64,000 nucleotides of DNA from Hetaerina americana. Lineage: Eukaryota; Arthropoda; Insecta; Odonata; Calopterygidae. The DNA lies in assembly GCA_022747635.1 (NCBI GenBank), contig JAKTNV010000009.1, positions 5,717,204-5,781,203 on the forward strand, in the 5' to 3' direction. The position numbers and the translations under genes are program-made. The notes under the pieces are model-generated. The model had not been told where the DNA came from. It did not search any database and saw only the letters and a list, made by a program, of their open reading frames with translations. Shown piece after piece: positions 1-12,040 of this stretch; within the stretch, counting starts at the first letter, position 1, and every line of letters begins with the position of its first letter.

Positions 1-330
1 TCATCAGGAATCTGCGGAAGCCCACGGAATTGACCAACCTCCTATGATCACTGATCGCGGTTCTTCGTGGAAATTCTCCCGTCTGTCCTTGAAAGCCCAT
101 TTACGCACTGTGCTGGCATTGCTCATCTCATTGGGGCAATAACACTTCATTTATCTGTCGATGGATTTCCGCTGCTGACGAAACGCTCCTTGCTGACGGC
201 AGCAAACGGATTACTGAGCCTATTTCACAGTCAATTGTGTTTAAACATTTTGAACTGACACTGTGCACAGCGCACTGCAACAATGCTAATGCAAATGGCG
301 TCGGCTATCGCGCAAGGCATGCCGGGAGTA
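1..330 (-). pseudogene. mariner transposase N-terminal fragment
   Basis: The minus strand encodes a broken mariner-type DNA-binding region. A stretch ending in NEMSNASTVRKW followed by RRENFHEEPRS matches the second helix-turn-helix and linker of mariner transposases (family pattern: S.VR.W...F..GR....DE.RSGRPS). A stop codon interrupts the frame just upstream, and the piece runs off the left edge of the window, so the catalytic part cannot be judged. Terminal repeats were not recognised on the right side. It is an old fragment and not the same subfamily as the copy at 29949-30701. The call rests on motif recognition alone. Confidence 0.55.
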
Positions 331-739
331 GGTGGGCATACGGGTTTTATTTTTCGCTCCACATTCGATTAGCTACGGCGATTCGTGCCTTTATGTTCGA
401 ATATCCCCCTTATAATTAATAATGCTTTTTATTCTACATATCGCATAAAGGTAATAGATTTTATCGACTATTTGATTCCAAGTATCAGGTGAACTTCCTA
501 TTTCTTTGTCTAGCATAATTTTCTCCTTCATTTCTTCGTATTTTCTGACTGCTTTCACTCGGCCAATGAAGCCTACTCTCTTCCCTTCTCTTCCCCGCTC
601 ATTCAACGCTCTTCCTTTCTAAACGTACCACGGCCTTCACAACTCCTCCATTTCATCCGGTATTTCCTCCATTCATTTTTTCTTATAATTTTCGTATTTC
701 CCTCAACAGCACCCTCTCTTCACCAACCCTATTTCAAAC
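331..739. other. no gene recognised
   Basis: AT-rich sequence with pyrimidine-rich runs on the plus strand. A 71-codon minus-strand frame at 391-606 has no recognisable motif and looks like chance. The CR1 relic that follows starts near 740. Confidence 0.4.
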
Positions 740-1556
740 TTCAACGTTTGCCTTCCTCTCTGTCCGGCACGTTTTTCCTATACCGGAGGAGTGGAAGGTG
801 GCAACGAGGTGGCGCGGAGCAGCGGCGAGGTCGATTCCGGGAGAGGGGGTGGTGGAGGCCGCCCCCATCCCTGTCAGCAACGGCTTCGCGGCGCTGTCCG
901 AGGACGGCGTCGAGACGCCTGTTTGCGCGGCCGAGAGCGCACCCCGATCCTCGACGTCTTCCATCCCTAGGGGTAGTCGCGCTGGGAGGGGCAGAATCTT
1001 ATTGCTAGGGAGTTCCAATGTCCGGCGGTTGGTGGCCCCACTGCGGGAGAGGTCGGATAGGGACGTGACGAACCAGAGGGTTACCTCCTATTGTATGCCT
1101 GGGGGGTTAATTCCTAACGCCACGGATGCAGTAGGGGCGGCGGTCCAAGGCACGAACTGCTCCATGCTGCGGTTGGTAGCCCATGTCGGCACCAACGATG
1201 CTTCCAGGTACGGATTCGAAAAGATTTTGGGTGCCTTTAGGGACCTACGAGTAAAATCGTAAAATCTGAAGTGGATCGTGTGCGGGAGGCATCTGGTGTG
1301 GTCCATTTGCAGAATTGTCCCGCGGACTGCCTGCGGTGCTTACGTTTGGAGTCGTATTGAGTCTCTAAACGGAAGGCTGTGGAAATTCTGTCGGGACATG
1401 GGGGCCGAGTTTGTGGACTTGAGACCGCTGCTTGGGTCTTGTCGCGCTCCCTTGAAAAGCTCTGGGGTCCACTACACCCCTGAGGCGTCGATTCGGGTGG
1501 CTCATAGGATCTTCGAGCACTGTAGATATTTTTTGGCAAATACATTGATTAGGTAG
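740..1556 (+). pseudogene. degraded CR1 ORF1 (SGNH esterase-like)
   Basis: This is a diverged copy of the ORF1 that is intact at 31346-32371. Shared segments in order are an EEWKVATR-like stretch, IPVSNGF, the block-I motif LLLGSSNVRRL (about 1000-1030), LVAHVGTNDAS (about 1170-1205) and, after a frameshift near 1258, WSRIESLNGRLWKFC, FVDLRPLLGSC and SGVHYTPEAS near the end. These correspond to the serine, GxND and His blocks of an SGNH hydrolase. The region upstream of about 740 is not alignable, so the N-terminus is missing. The frame ends ...HCRYFLANTLIR-stop and contains a TTTTTTG run close to the stop, at the position where the intact copies carry TTTTTTA. GC-rich compared with its flanks, as in the intact copies. 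Confidence 0.8.
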
Positions 1557-3058
1557 TGGAGTAAATTTAAATTTAAAAATAAATTTCCCTGATAACGATA
1601 TTATAAAGTGTAGGTCAATTAGTGGGTCTCACAATACTAGGTTGCCTAAAGAAATTTCTCGAAGAACGTACAGTGCTAATGAAACAAAAGAAAGAATCAC
1701 TTATCAGAATATGGACCGATCGTGTATTAAGACACCCAAAAGACTTATAAATAGCATCACCAGAAATCAGACCGCAACGAACACAAAGAAGGTTCTAGGC
1801 GAAGAAATAGTTTCCGTGGTAGTAGCTAACTGCCGAAGTTTAAAAAATAAGATACTGGAATTTCACCACTTAATTCATAGTACAGAGTCAGATATCATTA
1901 TAGGAACTGAAAGTTGGTTAACAGATGCTATCGCAGACAGCGAAATATTTCCCAAGTCCTTCACAGTTTATAGAAACGACAGACAGAATATATGTCTCTG
2001 CGTATTATAGACCACCCCATGCTGGCCATGTATTAACTCAATACTAGATCTAGAAAGGCAGATAAAAAGCTTTACATCCCACAACAATGAGCATAGATTA
2101 ATAATCGGTGGCGATTTTAATGTTCCCACAGTAGATTGGGATTCGTACAGTTTCATAAATGGAGGTAAAGACAAGGATTTATGCGAGTCCCTCATTTTGA
2201 CGTTCACCTCAAATTCCCTATATCAATTAGTCACTTCACCAACAAGGGGAATGAATATTCTTGATCTATTACCTACTAATATACCCGAAAGGGTCTTAAA
2301 TGTAGGAGTTATTTATGGAATTAGTGATCACAGGGCTGTAAACGTTAATTTTCCCTAAGCGTTGAAAAAGTTAACAAACCTAAGAGAAAAATTTATTAAT
2401 TCAATAAAGTTGACTATGATGGCTTAAAACGTGAGTTAAACTGTTCCTTTCTTAGATTTGATGAATAAAGTAAAACTAGGAGTGTCGAGGATACCTGGAA
2501 TAATTTTCTTGCGATAACACGTTCAGCAATACAGAGATTCATACCTAGTAAATATATAAGAGAGAATAAGGAACCCCGTTGGTACAACTCTGAAGTACGG
2601 AAATCACTAAGACGGCAAAGGGCGTGCCATGCCAGAATGAAAAACGCGGTTAAAGATTCCTCCCCTGATAAAATCAACGAAACCATACAGAATTACAAAG
2701 CATCTAGGTCCACTGCCAAGAAGGCCTTCCGGAAGGCACTAGCGGAGTTCAAAAGGAAAAAAATTAGGTGAACATTTAAACGATAACACAAAGATGTTTT
2801 GGTCCTACGTCATGGAAGTGCAGGGAAAAAGTCCACCGTAAACTCATTGAACAACGAAAAGGGGGATAAAGTAACAAGTAGTTTAGATAAAGCCAACATA
2901 TTAAACTCATTCTTCCCCAGCGTTTTCAATAAATGCTCCCAGAATATACCAGAGAACCTTCCGAAAACATTTCTGCAGCCGATGCAAGCAATCGACTTTT
3001 CCACCCAGGGAATAGAGTTACTCCTTAAAAACATCGACCAAACAATGAGATTCAAATA
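1557..3058 (+). pseudogene. degraded CR1 ORF2, 3'-truncated
   Basis: Relic of the endonuclease part of a CR1 ORF2. The frame at 1642-2010 gives VVVANCRSLKNK and GTESWL, the AP-endonuclease start and catalytic Glu region. After frameshifts it continues with a GGDFN-type motif (about 2107), an SDHRAVNV-like motif (about 2325) and the linker region, with a last open piece at 2799-3059 that aligns with ORF2 just before the RT fingers. Everything from the RT domain onward is absent. Loss of the 3' end is the reverse of normal 5' truncation and implies a later deletion or replacement at about 3058. Several indels and stops show that it is old. Confidence 0.8.
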
Positions 3059-3069
3059 ATAAGATCAGC

Positions 3070-3735
3070 CAATCAGGGCACGGCAAAGAGGTGGAAGGTA
3101 GGCTCGTTGATGCGAAGCTATGGAGAGAGGACGATGGGCATTAGAGAGGGAAAAACATTATCAAAAGCAGGTATGAAAAAAAAACCAAATTGAACTCCAA
3201 GTAATTTGGTAGGGGTAAAGAGTTAAAAAGAGAAGGTTCTGGGAGGGAGCTCTCTGCTGGTTTAAAAAAAATACCATTGAGATGCCAAAGCAAGCAGGTA
3301 GGAAAGAGGACAGCTTCGGTGTAGACGCGCTAGATGGTGTAGGTGTCAATTTCCTGAGACGAATAACAGGAGAGAGAAAAGATGAAGAAGGAGGACACGG
3401 AAATCGCACAAGACAATACTTCCACACCTCCAGTTAAAGTATTAGAAGACGAGGATAGAAAGGAAAAATTAACCTTTTAATACCTCGTAGAATTAATTCA
3501 TACAAATTTTAGGACCAGAAGACTTTAGTTGTAAAGAAAAACCTGGAACTTAGCCCCAGATTTTTGCGACCGAACTGGTTTTGTTCATATAACATTATAC
3601 TTTGCCAAAGAGAAGATTAATATTAAAAATTACAAATTAATTATTACCACTATTGAAAATCAGTGGAAAAGTTACATTTTCCTTCCGCATGAACAGTGTC
3701 CATTGAACAGCCTTTATATATTTACAAATCCACTT
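3070..3735 (+). repeat. unnamed diverged repeat, copy 1
   Basis: Shares scattered conserved blocks, in the same order and orientation, with 5952-6365. Examples are CTATTGAAAATCAGT (3651 here, 6278 there), CAAATTGAACTCCAAGTAAT versus CAAATTTAACCCCAAAGTAA, and TTAATTCATACAAATTTT versus TTTATTCATGCAAATTTT. This copy carries about 235 extra bases (about 3227-3460) relative to copy 2. No coding capacity or terminal repeats were seen. It starts just after the break in the CR1 relic. Confidence 0.6.
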
Positions 3736-3789
3736 AGTAATCCATCAAATTCATTACGAAATCATTGACACAGCTGGAGAACTGGTTAA

Positions 3790-4199
3790 ATCTTAATTAG
3801 ACCATAGTACATTCGTATTTATGGAGGTAACGAACATCGGTGGTGAGAGCTCAAAACAAACGATTAAACAAAATGAAAGTGACTATAGTATGAGCCGTTT
3901 TATGTTTGTAATTCCATAAATCCTCCGACAAAGAAATATGGGCCAAGTTATTAAAGCATGGCATAAAATAAAATTGAGTGTATCGGTCGTGGATCTACTC
4001 TTTCCAAGCCAATATATGACTAAGAATTGCTATGCTAAATATTACACGCAAGGTCTCATTTAACGTTTTATATAACATGCATCATCAGTTGAGAAATATC
4101 AATGAATGACAATAATGAATTTCTCTGAAAATGTTTAAACTAAGTCAAACATCTTAGCAGGAGAGTGTAAATTAGATCCATTGAAGAGCATTCAATATG
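3790..4199. other. no gene recognised
   Basis: AT-rich sequence with no ORF, terminal repeat or RNA-like structure that I can support. Confidence 0.4.
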
Positions 4200-4903
4200 T
4201 CGAAGTCATTTAATAGGTTGACCTCAGCCATCCATCCTACCGTATCTCATGCTAATTGACTTACTTCCTGGTATTTTTTGCAATGCACTTTCTTCTTTAT
4301 TTGACCCATGTATTTATCCCTTGGCCTTCCTCTTGGGACTCCTTCCTCTATTTTTCCTTCTATTATATTCTTCACGAATCCATTGTGCCTCAGGGTGTGG
4401 TGCCAATCCGTCTGGTTCTCCTTTTCTCTATGGTGTTCCATAAGGTCCGTTCTTCGTCTATTCTTCTGTATATTTCTTCATTTCTTATTTTATCCGTCCA
4501 TTTAATCTTAAGTACCCTCCTCCAACACCAGGTTTCCAAGATTTAAAGTCTTTTCTGGCCTACTTTTCCGATGGTCCATGCTTCTGATCTATAGGGTGCC
4601 ACTCTCCATACGAATGTTTTCACGTATTGTGTCCTCATCTGTAGTTCTATATTCTTTGAACCCAGCGGTTGTCTTTCAATTGTGAATGCTCTGTTAGCTT
4701 GAGCTATCCTTCGCTTGATGTCTGCAGTACTTCTTCGGTCTTCCACGTGATGGTACTTCCGAGATAGGTGAGGAAATCCACTTGCTCCAATTTTTGTCCT
4801 CTCAGTGTGACTACTGCATTCCGCTCCTCTCTTCCACATACTAGGATTTTTGTCTTCGTCTTGTTTATGCTCATCTTTATGTTCATGTTTCTTATATGCT
4901 AAA
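4200..4903 (-). pseudogene. LINE RT C-terminal remnant
   Basis: The minus strand encodes the post-RT region of a non-LTR retrotransposon in several frames. Visible stretches are INKTKTKILVCGREER, GQKLEQVDFLTYLGSTIT, DIKRRIAQANRAF, YRSEAWTIGKVGQKRLES and near the end LRHNGFVKNIIEGKIEEG followed by a PRGRPRDKYM-like basic tract. This order (thumb, YLGS motif, A.TW-like motif, RGRPR tail) is typical of insect endonuclease-reverse transcriptase LINEs. It resembles the family at 36274-37745 but is clearly diverged from it. At least two frameshifts. The SINE at 4904 starts directly after its 5' edge. Confidence 0.75.
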
Positions 4904-5190
4904 GGAGATCGGAATGGTTCGGTGGCTAACATAAGGTTTCCCACCGAGAGATTCCGGGTTCAAATCCTGGAGACAGGTGGTATCCCTACTTGAGGTGCTT
5001 TGTGGAGAGCGCTTGGAGTGAGTACGACGTCCGTCGGATGGGACGCTAAACTGCGGACCCCTTGGCGCCTTTCGTAAAGAGTAGGCTACTGCCGACGCCG
5101 GGTTTGTCTCCACCCTTCCTTTACCATCCACCCTTGATGGCTCAAATGACCTTAGCTGTGGGTCGCCTCTCATAAAAACTACTACTTATA
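4904..5190 (+). repeat. tRNA-derived SINE, family 1, copy a
   Basis: The head resembles a tRNA: an A-box-like GGTTCGGTGGCTAA is followed about 35 bases later by the B-box GGTTCAAATCC. A unique body follows, containing CCCTACTTGAGGTGCTTTGT, GACGTCCGTCGGATGGGACG, CCCCTTGGCGCC and a GGTCGCCTC tail leading into an ACTACTACTTA run. The same order of blocks appears on the minus strand at 39244-39566 and partly at 39032-39127, which establishes it as an interspersed family. No flanking duplication could be fixed. Confidence 0.8.
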
Positions 5191-5951
5191 TATTAAATCG
5201 AAAAAAAGATAGAAAAAAGCGGTAGCAACAAAATGAAATAAAAAGGGGAAAAGGTTTTAATATATTCAAATAGAATAATTAGGGATTGTTTAGATGTCAT
5301 AAGTATTGTTGCTGCTTTAACGTTCAGGTAGGTTTGGATGGATGAAGACCGAACATAGATATATTTTTTCGCCCGTCATAACAAAGTACAGTCTCACATC
5401 CATCAACGCAATATAAAACCTTATTCATTTCCGCAAATATTATTTTCCTCTCTTCATTCCGATCCCATTCCCGCCTCCGCTTCACCCGCCTCACGTTCTT
5501 CTCCCCATCGATCTTCAGGGAGTAGGAATGCCATGTTTTAGCACGCGAGGAAAGTATCGAATTTGTAATTTGACAACCAGCTGACTTGTGATTTGCCAAG
5601 CAAATGAAAATGACGGATAACACTCAAAATCTCAAGGCGACTCAATTTACTCTTCCCCGAAACAGATTGGCCTTTAGGAAAAATGAGAAAAAGTGAATTA
5701 AAGGAATGGCGTCCAAATGGTTTTTCATCATTTGGTTGTTTAATAGTTATATGACACTTGCAATTTATATTAGGCATTAAAACTATTATAATTGATAGTT
5801 GCGCCTGATTAAAATTTTTAGTTTTAAACGCACAAAAAGTATTGGGGTTAATTTGTTGCCTTTGATGATTTAAATGCGGTTCCCGTTAATATTAGAGGTT
5901 AAAAATATATATCTAAGGTGACAAAACCCCCTCCGGAAAAAGATTCTAGTA
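5191..5951. other. no gene recognised
   Basis: AT-rich. Minus-strand frames at 5324-5623 and 5538-5777 have no recognisable motif. Confidence 0.4.
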
Positions 5952-6365
5952 AGCAAGCAGGGTACGACTGAGAGGTGAAAGGTCATTGATGCTATACCAT
6001 TGAGGACGGCGAAAGAAGAGTGGTGAAAGCAGTTGGCGAAACAAGGGTAGAAAGGGTGAAATATTATCATTAGGAGATATGGAAAAAATCCAAATTTAAC
6101 CCCAAAGTAATTCGGTAAAGGAAAAGTTAACCTTCCAACGCGTTGTCTAATTTATTCATGCAAATTTTCACCAAAAAACTTAAGTAGTGATGAAAAACAT
6201 TGAGTTTTGCCGCATATTTTTATAATTCACTTGATTTCGTTCGTATACGAGCATTATTCTTAGTCAAAAAGAACGCCCCAAAACTATTGAAAATCAGTTA
6301 AAAAGTTGAAGTGAAATTTTCTTTTTACATAAACGCTGTCCATATAACAGTCTTAATACCTACGA
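5952..6365 (+). repeat. unnamed diverged repeat, copy 2
   Basis: Partner of 3070-3735 (see that entry). It lacks the roughly 235-base segment present in copy 1. Similarity may extend weakly to about 6440. Confidence 0.6.
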
Positions 6366-6440
6366 GATTACTTTGAAATTCGTCAAAATTATTCAAAGCA
6401 GAAATGAAACCCCTGCGCATTGCATTCGTAGAAAATTATA

Positions 6441-7484
6441 AAAAGGATGAATGCCTCATTTCTACTCTTTGTGAGTTCAAATAAATTTTTTCTCATACCA
6501 ATTTCTCACAGAGAGCTAATATTATTATAATTCATAGCTCTTTGACAGAAAGTAACTACGTTCAATTGGATTCAATTTTTCATATGCTATGGAATAATTA
6601 TGACTGCATAAAAATGTATATTTTTTTAATTACTATCACTAAAAACCAGTAACATTGAAAATTCAAAAATATCATGTCGTTTAATAATTCCAGCTGCGCT
6701 TCAGATTGCAATAATCGAAGCCAAGCATTCAAATTACACGGACAAGTATGACTCCAGTTGAAATATCCTCAAATAAAACAATCCCCTAAGTTGGTTCCTT
6801 GGTTGGAAGACAAATCCAAGCAAGATTTCAAACTTTCTGCTGGAAAAATCTTAATCCAATAACTTCATATAAATACTTACCTACAAGTACACGTTTGCAG
6901 GCGATGCTTATTCTCATCTTCCAAAGATTTGAAAATCTTGGATAATAAGCAAATAAACGCCTTAAATGTATCATTCTAATAGTATTTTTTCGCTTCAGAT
7001 GGCGAGTATTGATTCGCTGTATCGGCTTAATATAATCTGTGCAACTAGACGCGCCGAAGATAATTGAAAACAGGCAGAGGTCCTAGAAACACCAGGTGGT
7101 TTAAGTGTTACTGCATTTTAAATTAAAGATGAACATGACCTATATCTACAGGTACTTTAAAATATTCAGTTTTCATCCCATTACATCTCGCTACTGTTTC
7201 ACCCAAGCAGTTCTACGGCTTGCAATAAAAAAACGCCCACTCCATTCCAAAAAAAATATAATTTTACAAAATTTACCTCATTTATATACGCATTGCATCA
7301 TGTTTTCTTGCATTTCAATTACCTATTCGTGATAATTCATCTGCGATTTCAAGTAATCGCGAGACGCAAACACTTTAGAAGGTTAAAGACTTTCCAATAG
7401 GCTATGATAGCGGATAATAATATTAAAAAAATAAAAACTGAACACAATTTAGATGCTCCGCATAACTCAATAAATTACTTTCAT
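6441..7484. other. no gene recognised
   Basis: AT-rich non-coding sequence. A 75-codon plus frame at 7105-7332 has no motif. Confidence 0.4.
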
Positions 7485-9260
7485 TATTTTTATTATTGAT
7501 ATTCCGTTAAGGTAGGTTATGAAAATCAAAAACCTATATACCTATATAAAACTATATAAAAACCTATATAAAAACCTATATAAACGTCCATAAAATTCTT
7601 CTTTGCCTCTATCAACAAAAAATCTAGCTTCTGACACTACAATAAGCTCCTCTTCATCTCCATATACTTCTTTCCTCCTTTCATCCAGTCCAACATCCCT
7701 ATCCTGTTCCTACCCTTCTCTCATTTGCCTAATATTTTCCTCTATTACAGTCTTCAACATCCCACTGCCAGTCAGCCTCCTTAGGATTTCTCGCAACAAA
7801 ATTTTCTTCCTTATTAGTGCCCTCTTTACTGATAAGGCCCTCTCCCCTCTTCTCCCCCTTCAATACCCAGCACCTTCTCTTTTGTTTTCCTTTCGGTCTA
7901 TTTCACCTTGTTCATCCTTATCTTCACCCACATCTCAAAAGCCCACAATCCACGCCCATCATCCTGCTTTAGTGACTAAGCCTCTGCGCCGAATAGAACT
8001 ACGCTTCGTATCAAAGTTTTTACTAGCCTTTTCTTAACATCTTCACTCAACGTCCCTGTCATCAATTCCTTCCTCGTAAAAACTTCGTCTAACATAATTC
8101 TTTTCCCCTAATAACGTTCCTAACACTTTGGACCACGACACTCCCGAGATACGTAAACTGTTTCACTTACTCTAGTTTAAGAACTCCTATGTCTATAATA
8201 GCTTTACCTTGCCTCTTTCTCTTAAACTTCATGACCTTTGTTTTATTAATATTGATTCTCATCCCATACCTGTCGCACTGAATTTCCAACTCACTCAGCA
8301 ATGCTCAGCAATGCAACCCCTTGGCTGACTGACAAACTAAAGGTTGGACATCAGCAAACCTAACTGATTTTACGAATTCCCCGCCCACTTTCATTCCTAC
8401 CTCCAGTTCTTCCCATGCCTATTTTATCATTTGCTCTGCATACAGGTTGAGCAGCAACGGTGATAATGGGCAACCCTGCCTTACACCTCTTCCTAACACT
8501 GAGAAACCGGACCCCACGTTTCCCACCAGCACCTGAGCAGTCTAAGATATGTACAGGTTGCGGATTAGCCTCCTTTCCCTCCAATACATTCCTATTTTCT
8601 GCAATATACTCATTAGTTTTTCACAATTCACTCCATCAAACGCTTTTTCGAAATCTACGAAACAGGCAAATACCTCATGGTTGTATTCTGTATTCTTCTC
8701 GATTAATAATCTCTTTGCTGCAATGGTATCACGCGTACCTTTCCCCTTCCTATATCCAAACTGGTCATCCCCTAAGTAATCATTTGCCCTACTCTCTATC
8801 CTTTTGCTTATGATCCTGAGAACAACTTTAGCTGCGTGGGATATCAAACTAATTGTCCTGTAGTCCTCACATGACGTGGCCTTTACCTTTTTTGGAATAG
8901 GAACTAAAACTGGTCTCACAAAGTCTTCCGACGAAGTCCCTCGCTCATATATACTACGAATCAGCCCATAAAAGTTCTTCCTCCCACGTTTTTCTTAACC
9001 TTAAAGGGTACCAGTGGAATGTTGTCCACGCCCACGGCCTTAATTGTTTTGCATTCCCTTAAGTCTTTTCTATTTCCCCTTAAAGTATGAATAGACATAA
9101 AATATCCTCATCTACATCATAATAACTTTCTATTTCTAAACTGCCTTTGCCTAAATTGCCTAATGTCTTTACCGTTATCATTCCTTAATAATTTTTTCCT
9201 ACCTTTCCTGCCTTTATTATTAATTTTCGTGTTTTCTCTTGATTGCCGTCACGAATAAAT
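7485..9260 (-). pseudogene. LINE with (TAA)n tail, RT relic
   Basis: Minus-strand, 5'-truncated copy of the LINE family also found at 36274-37745 and 58200-60620. The clearest frame (8542-8919) shows the RT start SVLVPIPKKVKA-like, CEDYRTISLISHAAKVVLRI, DDQFGYRKGKGTRD and CFVDFEKAFDGVN, so RT blocks 0-A with the first catalytic Asp are readable. The palm B/C blocks and C-terminal part (8400 down to 7600) are frameshifted. The 3' end carries the family terminal sequence CCTACCTTAACGG followed by AAT-rich repeats near 7485-7515, with a short CCTATATAAAAA tandem array at 7535-7585. The (TAA)n tail suggests an I-like clade, but the clade was not established. Confidence 0.8.
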
Positions 9261-9324
9261 TCTTGATCCCTGGCGGTTCCTATACCTTCGTATCCATGTG
9301 ATTAAATATATAAATGTATATATT

Positions 9325-9560
9325 ATTATTATTATTGGTAATCTACCGGTTATAAATGTTTTGGAGGTGTGGAGGAGTGGACACAGGCAACACAACGGTA
9401 GAACCATAATTCTCATCCTCTCTTAACAAAATGTAACCTGAAATCCAGCGCTGCACTAGGTCCCTCTTCAATTTTGTATATTTCCTTTCTCCCTTCATCC
9501 CATCCAACGGGACTATCCACGTATTCTATTCCTACCCATTCCTCCTGAGTGTGTTTACAT
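9325..9560 (-). pseudogene. 3' end of a second LINE copy
   Basis: The minus strand carries the extreme C-terminal coding end (a DGMKGERKYTKLKRDL-like stretch, compare DGMKGGRKYSETKRDL at 60455-60510) followed by the terminal motif TAACCGGTAGATTACC and an (AAT)n tail at 9329-9345. Only the last few hundred bases remain, as expected for strong 5' truncation. Confidence 0.7.
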
Positions 9561-9919
9561 AGCACCAACACGATCGTCTATAATCCTAATACATATGCAA
9601 CTTTATGTTGAAACATATCAATAACTTTATTTGGACTTTATTTTGATCAATGCAATTCCAATAATATGCGATTTCAGTCGTAAGGGTGGGTTTTTTTCAT
9701 TCTCTCCTTGTAATATTTTCACTCGAGAATCATCGAAACACAGATTTAAAGTGGTCAGACATGTGCATGGACAGTGGTTTCAAGAGGGGATGCTTGTTTT
9801 CGCAGCTCGCTGGCACGTGAAGGGCTCCCCGGAATAAATTAGGAATAATAAATGGGCAGGAGAGAAATCTTGCAAACGATTTTCTCGAAAAAAGATTTGG
9901 TGTTTTCCCGGCGTATCAG
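9561..9919. other. no gene recognised
   Basis: A 68-codon plus frame at 9631-9837 has no motif. Otherwise AT-rich. Confidence 0.4.
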
Positions 9920-10056
9920 CTGCGTAAATTCCTCTCGGGTCCTCCACCGGGTTATATCATTCAGAAGCCCTGGAGACGACGACCGAGTCGGACATCGAAA
10001 CGTCGGCCGATATTGACGATGTAACCCGGTGGAGGACCCGAGAGGAATTTACGCAG
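9920..10056 (+). repeat. PLE-like hairpin with hammerhead-like core
   Basis: Two arms of about 39 bases (9920-9959 and 10018-10056) are inverted copies with one or two mismatches. Between them lies CTGGAGA ... CGAAACGTCGGC (9970-10004), which resembles a hammerhead ribozyme core: CUGANGA, a stem-II segment containing CCGAGTCGG, GAAA, then UC. GCC immediately before the core pairs with GGC immediately after the predicted cleavage site, and the outer arms would extend stem I. One conserved core A is G here (CUGGAGA), so this copy may be inactive. Such motifs are known from the terminal repeats of Penelope-like elements. No PLE coding sequence is adjacent. Confidence 0.6.
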
Positions 10057-12040
10057 ATTTTCTCGAACCTCGAAAGACATAAATACGGCACGATACGATA
10101 GAGTTCAAACCGTTTGGAACCCATTCAAGTGCCTCCGTACTTTACACAAAGATTTTAGCACTTTAAAGAGCCCATGGAGGAATTTTTTCTTAACCTTAGG
10201 TCATGGAAACTTTGACCTCCTTTGGGAAAAGGGAGAAATGATACGAATGTAAGTCACCCTGTCATGCAGCGTAGGTACGAGTTGCTGGACCATTCATCCA
10301 TTCATTGAGGAATTTGGAGTGGTTTTGCATTTGGAAGGTGACCAGCAGATGATAGATAGTTCGAGTGTCTGGAGCGCGTGCCTAATGCTGTGTCGACCGT
10401 GGGAACAATCACTCGTTTGGCTCGACACTCCGTTGCATCCGAATTCTAAATTTTGGGTCGACCTCAAAATAAAATGCAGAATTGGGATAACATTCTCAGT
10501 TTTCATTGCTAAAATTACAAGATTGCCCAGGAAGTCAAGTAAATCTTTCACGAAACATTTCCTCGCCGAGTGATTACCATTTAATGTTTTCCGATTACTA
10601 GCTCGACAAACGCCTCCAATTCGGCAATTAATTCAACTTTGTCAGGATCCCCGACTACTAGCAGCATATTCTATGAATTACGCCTAACCAGCGTAAGATA
10701 ACATTTCTCTTTGACCATTTCATCACATTTGCATTACAATACAGGACGCTCTATTACGCTTCCGGACAAACATTAAACTTTTGGCCTGAAGTTCTTTCTT
10801 TATAGTATAGTAGTAGTGGTTTAGTATTTAGGGTGCGTCGACAGTTATCGTTATTTTGCACCACTCTTAAGAGGTTTATAACCTCGATTCCGTTATCATA
10901 AATAGACACATAAATATTTATAACTAAAAGCCTTAAAAAAATAATACCACACCATAGTTTCCCCATTAGGCCAATTCCCCTTAAAAATGTTAAAACTCTA
11001 TTTTTAAGTAGTTTGGGCCATCCCCTAAAATTTTACTCAGATCACCCCTTATTTAACAAAAAGTGTCTCTCTAGCCCTCTGGTATTTGTAGCTCTGTGTC
11101 AGGATGTGGTCCTTTTTTCCTTATAACATGATCTTCACACCATTATGAAATTTACACCCAAATTGAGTGGTGTTTGCTTTCATGTATTTCGTTTAAATGA
11201 ACGATTCAATCATTCGACGCCTGGTTTTAAAAGCGATCGGAGAGTATTCCAGATGTGGTCCGACAAATGGGAAATAATTTGCTTTATACACTATCCGAAC
11301 ATTTCTCCACTCTCTCTCTCTCTGATGGAACTGAGTCCATTTAATGCGACTCTGCAGATATTTCGCGCTCGACATTCGAGGTCCGATGTTTCAGCGGAGA
11401 ATCATCGAGTCAGCAGGGCGACCGCGTGACGCTCCAAATTCGACGGAGCGTCATGGCGTCCCTGCTTCGGGGTGAGAAAACGGGAGGGTTAGGGGGAGGA
11501 TGGATGAGTAAGTATGCATGCTCTCTTAGTCCGTTCCCGCAGCAGCGTTTTAGCTTTCCGGTCGTCCCGGCATTCGAGGGAGACATTTGAGTCCTCCCCC
11601 CCTTTCCCTAGCGCCACGCATCGAGGGGGTCAACGCCGCCGTCCCCCGCAGCGCGCACGGCCCACGAGGACGTGGCAAGCGCCGCGTCGCCTCCGATCTG
11701 CTGGCCGGAGGGCACGGAGCGCGGTGCACTCGCACTTTGGACGGCGGCTCTTCCCATCGGGCGATGGCGTTCACCGAACTGGTGAGAGACGCCAAACGAG
11801 CACACCGCGATCGGAACACCTCGGTAACACTGGACATCAAGTGAGACAGTCTAATGTTTATTCCTGAAGCAAGCAAGAAAAATATTAGTTGAGCTATAAC
11901 CACACAGCTGTCTAATTGAATTCACATAGATTCTAAATCTCCATCTAGATTCATTTAGATTCATGCAGACTCATACAATAGAAGCTGTATCCGACCAGGG
12001 ATTACATACCATACGTTATCGTATCCGGTACGTACGAGGG
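10057..12040. other. no gene recognised; GC-rich patch 11440-11840
   Basis: Frames at 10294-10573 on both strands show no motif. The GC-rich, CpG-containing patch at 11440-11840 holds overlapping frames on both strands, which is what base composition alone produces. I see no splice-supported exon. Confidence 0.35.

Noticed and set aside
7603..8037. 144-codon plus-strand ORF rich in Ser/Leu/Pro
   Set aside because: Antisense shadow of the minus-strand LINE C-terminal region.
9920..10056. Intrinsic terminator or MITE
   Set aside because: The arms lack TA or other target duplication, and the loop contains the hammerhead-like core; a PLE terminal structure explains it better.
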